Below are positions 14,901 through 15,262 of a stretch of DNA of 15,262 bases, piece by piece (position 1 is the stretch's first letter; each line of letters starts with the position of its first letter). The notes beneath the pieces were generated by a model. The model was not told the DNA's origin and made no database searches. It saw only the letters and a list, made by a program, of their open reading frames with translations. The DNA lies in contig CAYONT010000044.1 of assembly GCA_964405405.1 (NCBI GenBank), positions 1 through 15,262 on the forward strand, read 5' to 3'. The translations under genes were made by a program, and so were the position numbers. The DNA comes from CAMCYM01 sp964405405 (GTDB lineage Bacteria; Bacteroidota; Bacteroidia; Flavobacteriales_D; Sanyastnellaceae).

Positions 14901-15262
14901 CTGAAGGACAACGTGGTCAATGGTGGCCCTGTGGCGGTTCGACTCAATCCCAATGCTACGATCACAGTAGAAGGCAACAGCATTTCTGATGTGAACTTCG
15001 AAGGTCTTTGGGTGGCCTTGGAGTCCGGTGCAAGTTCAAGTGGTCATTTGGTCTTCTCGGGCAATGATGTTTCCAACCACAACGTGACGTGCGGTACATG
15101 CAAAGGGATGAAGATCACCGCAAAGCCCGCAACGATTAACTCAGAATCGAATAGCGGTGCCATGCGAACCGCTTTGGAAACAGCAAACCCATCGGTTCCA
15201 AGTTGGCAGCTCGATTGGATGGGCCCAGTTTACAACGCGACCCAAGACACGTTTACCTCCAC
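11982..15262 (+). CDS. Large secreted right-handed beta-helix protein, 3' end beyond window
   Basis: The frame stays open for 1093 codons to the window edge, so the full protein is larger. An in-frame stop lies at 11964-11966 and the first ATG after it is 11982. The N-terminus has a signal peptide: hydrophobic GIASVLLASLWASAASA, likely cut before Q38. Residues about 38-275 look like a beta-sandwich domain with many Ser, Gly and Thr. A pectate-lyase-like beta-helix entry begins near residue 285 (HTTIQAAIDAASAGDVIEVA, then AGTYTENI), followed by PbH1-type rungs with Asn ladders (NNIAKNVVNGI, DNRVENTTGTGI, NNTVSNADTGI, NNTITARFAGI). A second entry near 801-830 repeats this (ISDAIASAVASETISVEA, then GTYTENL). 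Such proteins are surface adhesins or polysaccharide-active enzymes. No catalytic residues could be assigned. In Bacteroidota a C-terminal type IX sorting domain would be expected, but lies outside. Confidence 0.85.
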   Translation, partial: MYPLTRLSSSPFGLRCFRPVGIASVLLASLWASAASAQTVQVSSLGSSSGWFSDDTRTSGGTTLNGSVSSFAPYFQYQGAPAASTANDALIAGQLYFTNTGSVSGGGSGVMVLDGTDANQGKTSVRYYGNGQGIGTLDGTFSSTFRWYMDPYTTSRTVALNLSVLGTDNFVYSLSWLGTGSTINAWHTWSVDATTAAVSDNGWRIYGNGAPGSAAGAAKSLNEWFADPTYGSILNGATVIGQGFNIGSWQRYCRVGIDWLESSLINGGERVDFVQPPLTVCASGCTHTTIQAAIDAASAGDVIEVAAGTYTENIVVNKSVDLRGPNYATSPNSATRVAEAVLVPSSTNTSTGAVVAISSSNVTFRGFTIDGDNSSLASSGVGLGGDLGTSMDAARAIFLQGNGLSNVTIANNIAKNVVNGIRIEQTTNYFATTAGALRSTNILIDDNRVENTTGTGIRLGNSMYAKVTNNTVSNADTGIAFSSFRISDAGNAADRVVSNNTITARFAGIWTNLFHASPYAITNNTIQVAPPATAMAPTPQNRTAWYGMMYSTVSCPQNFTNQVSLPLVVTPEYWTASGNVIDGAGLESTSTGHGYWLYYVDNNRDANGTDHFGQISGGSVSNVLYGAMLKNRDTHPATSFGTSAIGSHAEIGNVEFNLLAGGTGIHVVDDATWTVANPAPLVNKRDVKVKLGSGVVFNGGAKGIFLSHPVAETAAYTAYASLVGGTVENTAFSGQTTSYIELVNHSADLLATNASFEGALGSAKTDAELFDIERKLVHKLDDTTLGRVTVKANHLHVTSDNTISDAIASAVASETISVEAGTYTENLTINTAHLTVRAVGDVTLNDVADPAAWSGWSGANMPGRAPMVWLKANGITFEGFKLRDYKQKSGSPYIFSVVRVEADNVTVKGLDMQSQYDANYLASASYELIVVAKGNNVRLENNTLSRTKQNTLGTAIIKVERVIAPGDLVGNVLLKDNVVNGGPVAVRLNPNATITVEGNSISDVNFEGLWVALESGASSSGHLVFSGNDVSNHNVTCGTCKGMKITAKPATINSESNSGAMRTALETANPSVPSWQLDWMGPVYNATQDTFTS

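Noticed and set aside
1..15262. Mobile element, CRISPR array, toxin-antitoxin, tRNA or rRNA
   Set aside because: No transposase or integrase motifs, spaced direct repeats, paired small genes or tRNA-like cloverleaf sequences were recognised on either strand.

Overview
The window looks like a chromosomal segment from a GC-rich member of the Bacteroidota, probably Flavobacteriales-like. The evidence is the gene order membrane protein, DUF3822-like, rsmD, coaD; the pair pyrE and SRPBCC next to a NUDIX gene; the Bacteroidota-style -7 boxes (TAnnTTTG and a TAnATTCG variant) in place of sigma70 boxes; the lack of usefully spaced Shine-Dalgarno sequences; and a RocD with a Cys-rich insertion that I recall from Bacteroidota homologues. 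No rRNA, tRNA, CRISPR array, transposase, integrase or phage gene was seen.

Layout from left to right. A nearly complete ornithine aminotransferase gene (rocD, minus strand) diverges from ndk; each has its own -7 box in the 88-base gap. ndk is followed by icd, a eukaryote-type NADP isocitrate dehydrogenase. A secreted/outer-membrane protein gene (3147-4271) then converges on a RecD/Dda-like SF1 helicase gene (minus strand, 4290-5744).

From 5805 to 9885 runs a tightly overlapping five-gene plus-strand operon: a three-helix membrane protein, a DUF3822-like protein, RsmD (16S rRNA methylation), CoaD (coenzyme A synthesis) and an exported thioredoxin-fold protein that lacks the redox cysteines. 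The last three junctions are ATGA overlaps. The operon meets a convergent NUDIX hydrolase gene at a perfect 11-bp inverted repeat that holds both stop codons. NUDIX diverges from pyrE, which is coupled by ATGA to a small SRPBCC protein.

From about 11690 the composition changes. A 36% G+C intergenic stretch carries an 18-bp perfect palindrome, an 11-bp inverted-repeat pair about 140 bp apart and a promoter candidate. It leads into a very large secreted right-handed beta-helix protein that runs off the right edge (1093 codons seen) and is less GC-rich than the rest.

Most genes are ordinary housekeeping. The parts most worth a second look are the upstream region of the beta-helix gene, which could be a switchable promoter, the mirrored stop-codon hairpin, the G8 tract at the start of the thioredoxin-like gene, and the -7 boxes placed 4-7 bases before start codons. 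I found no convincing complete new system.
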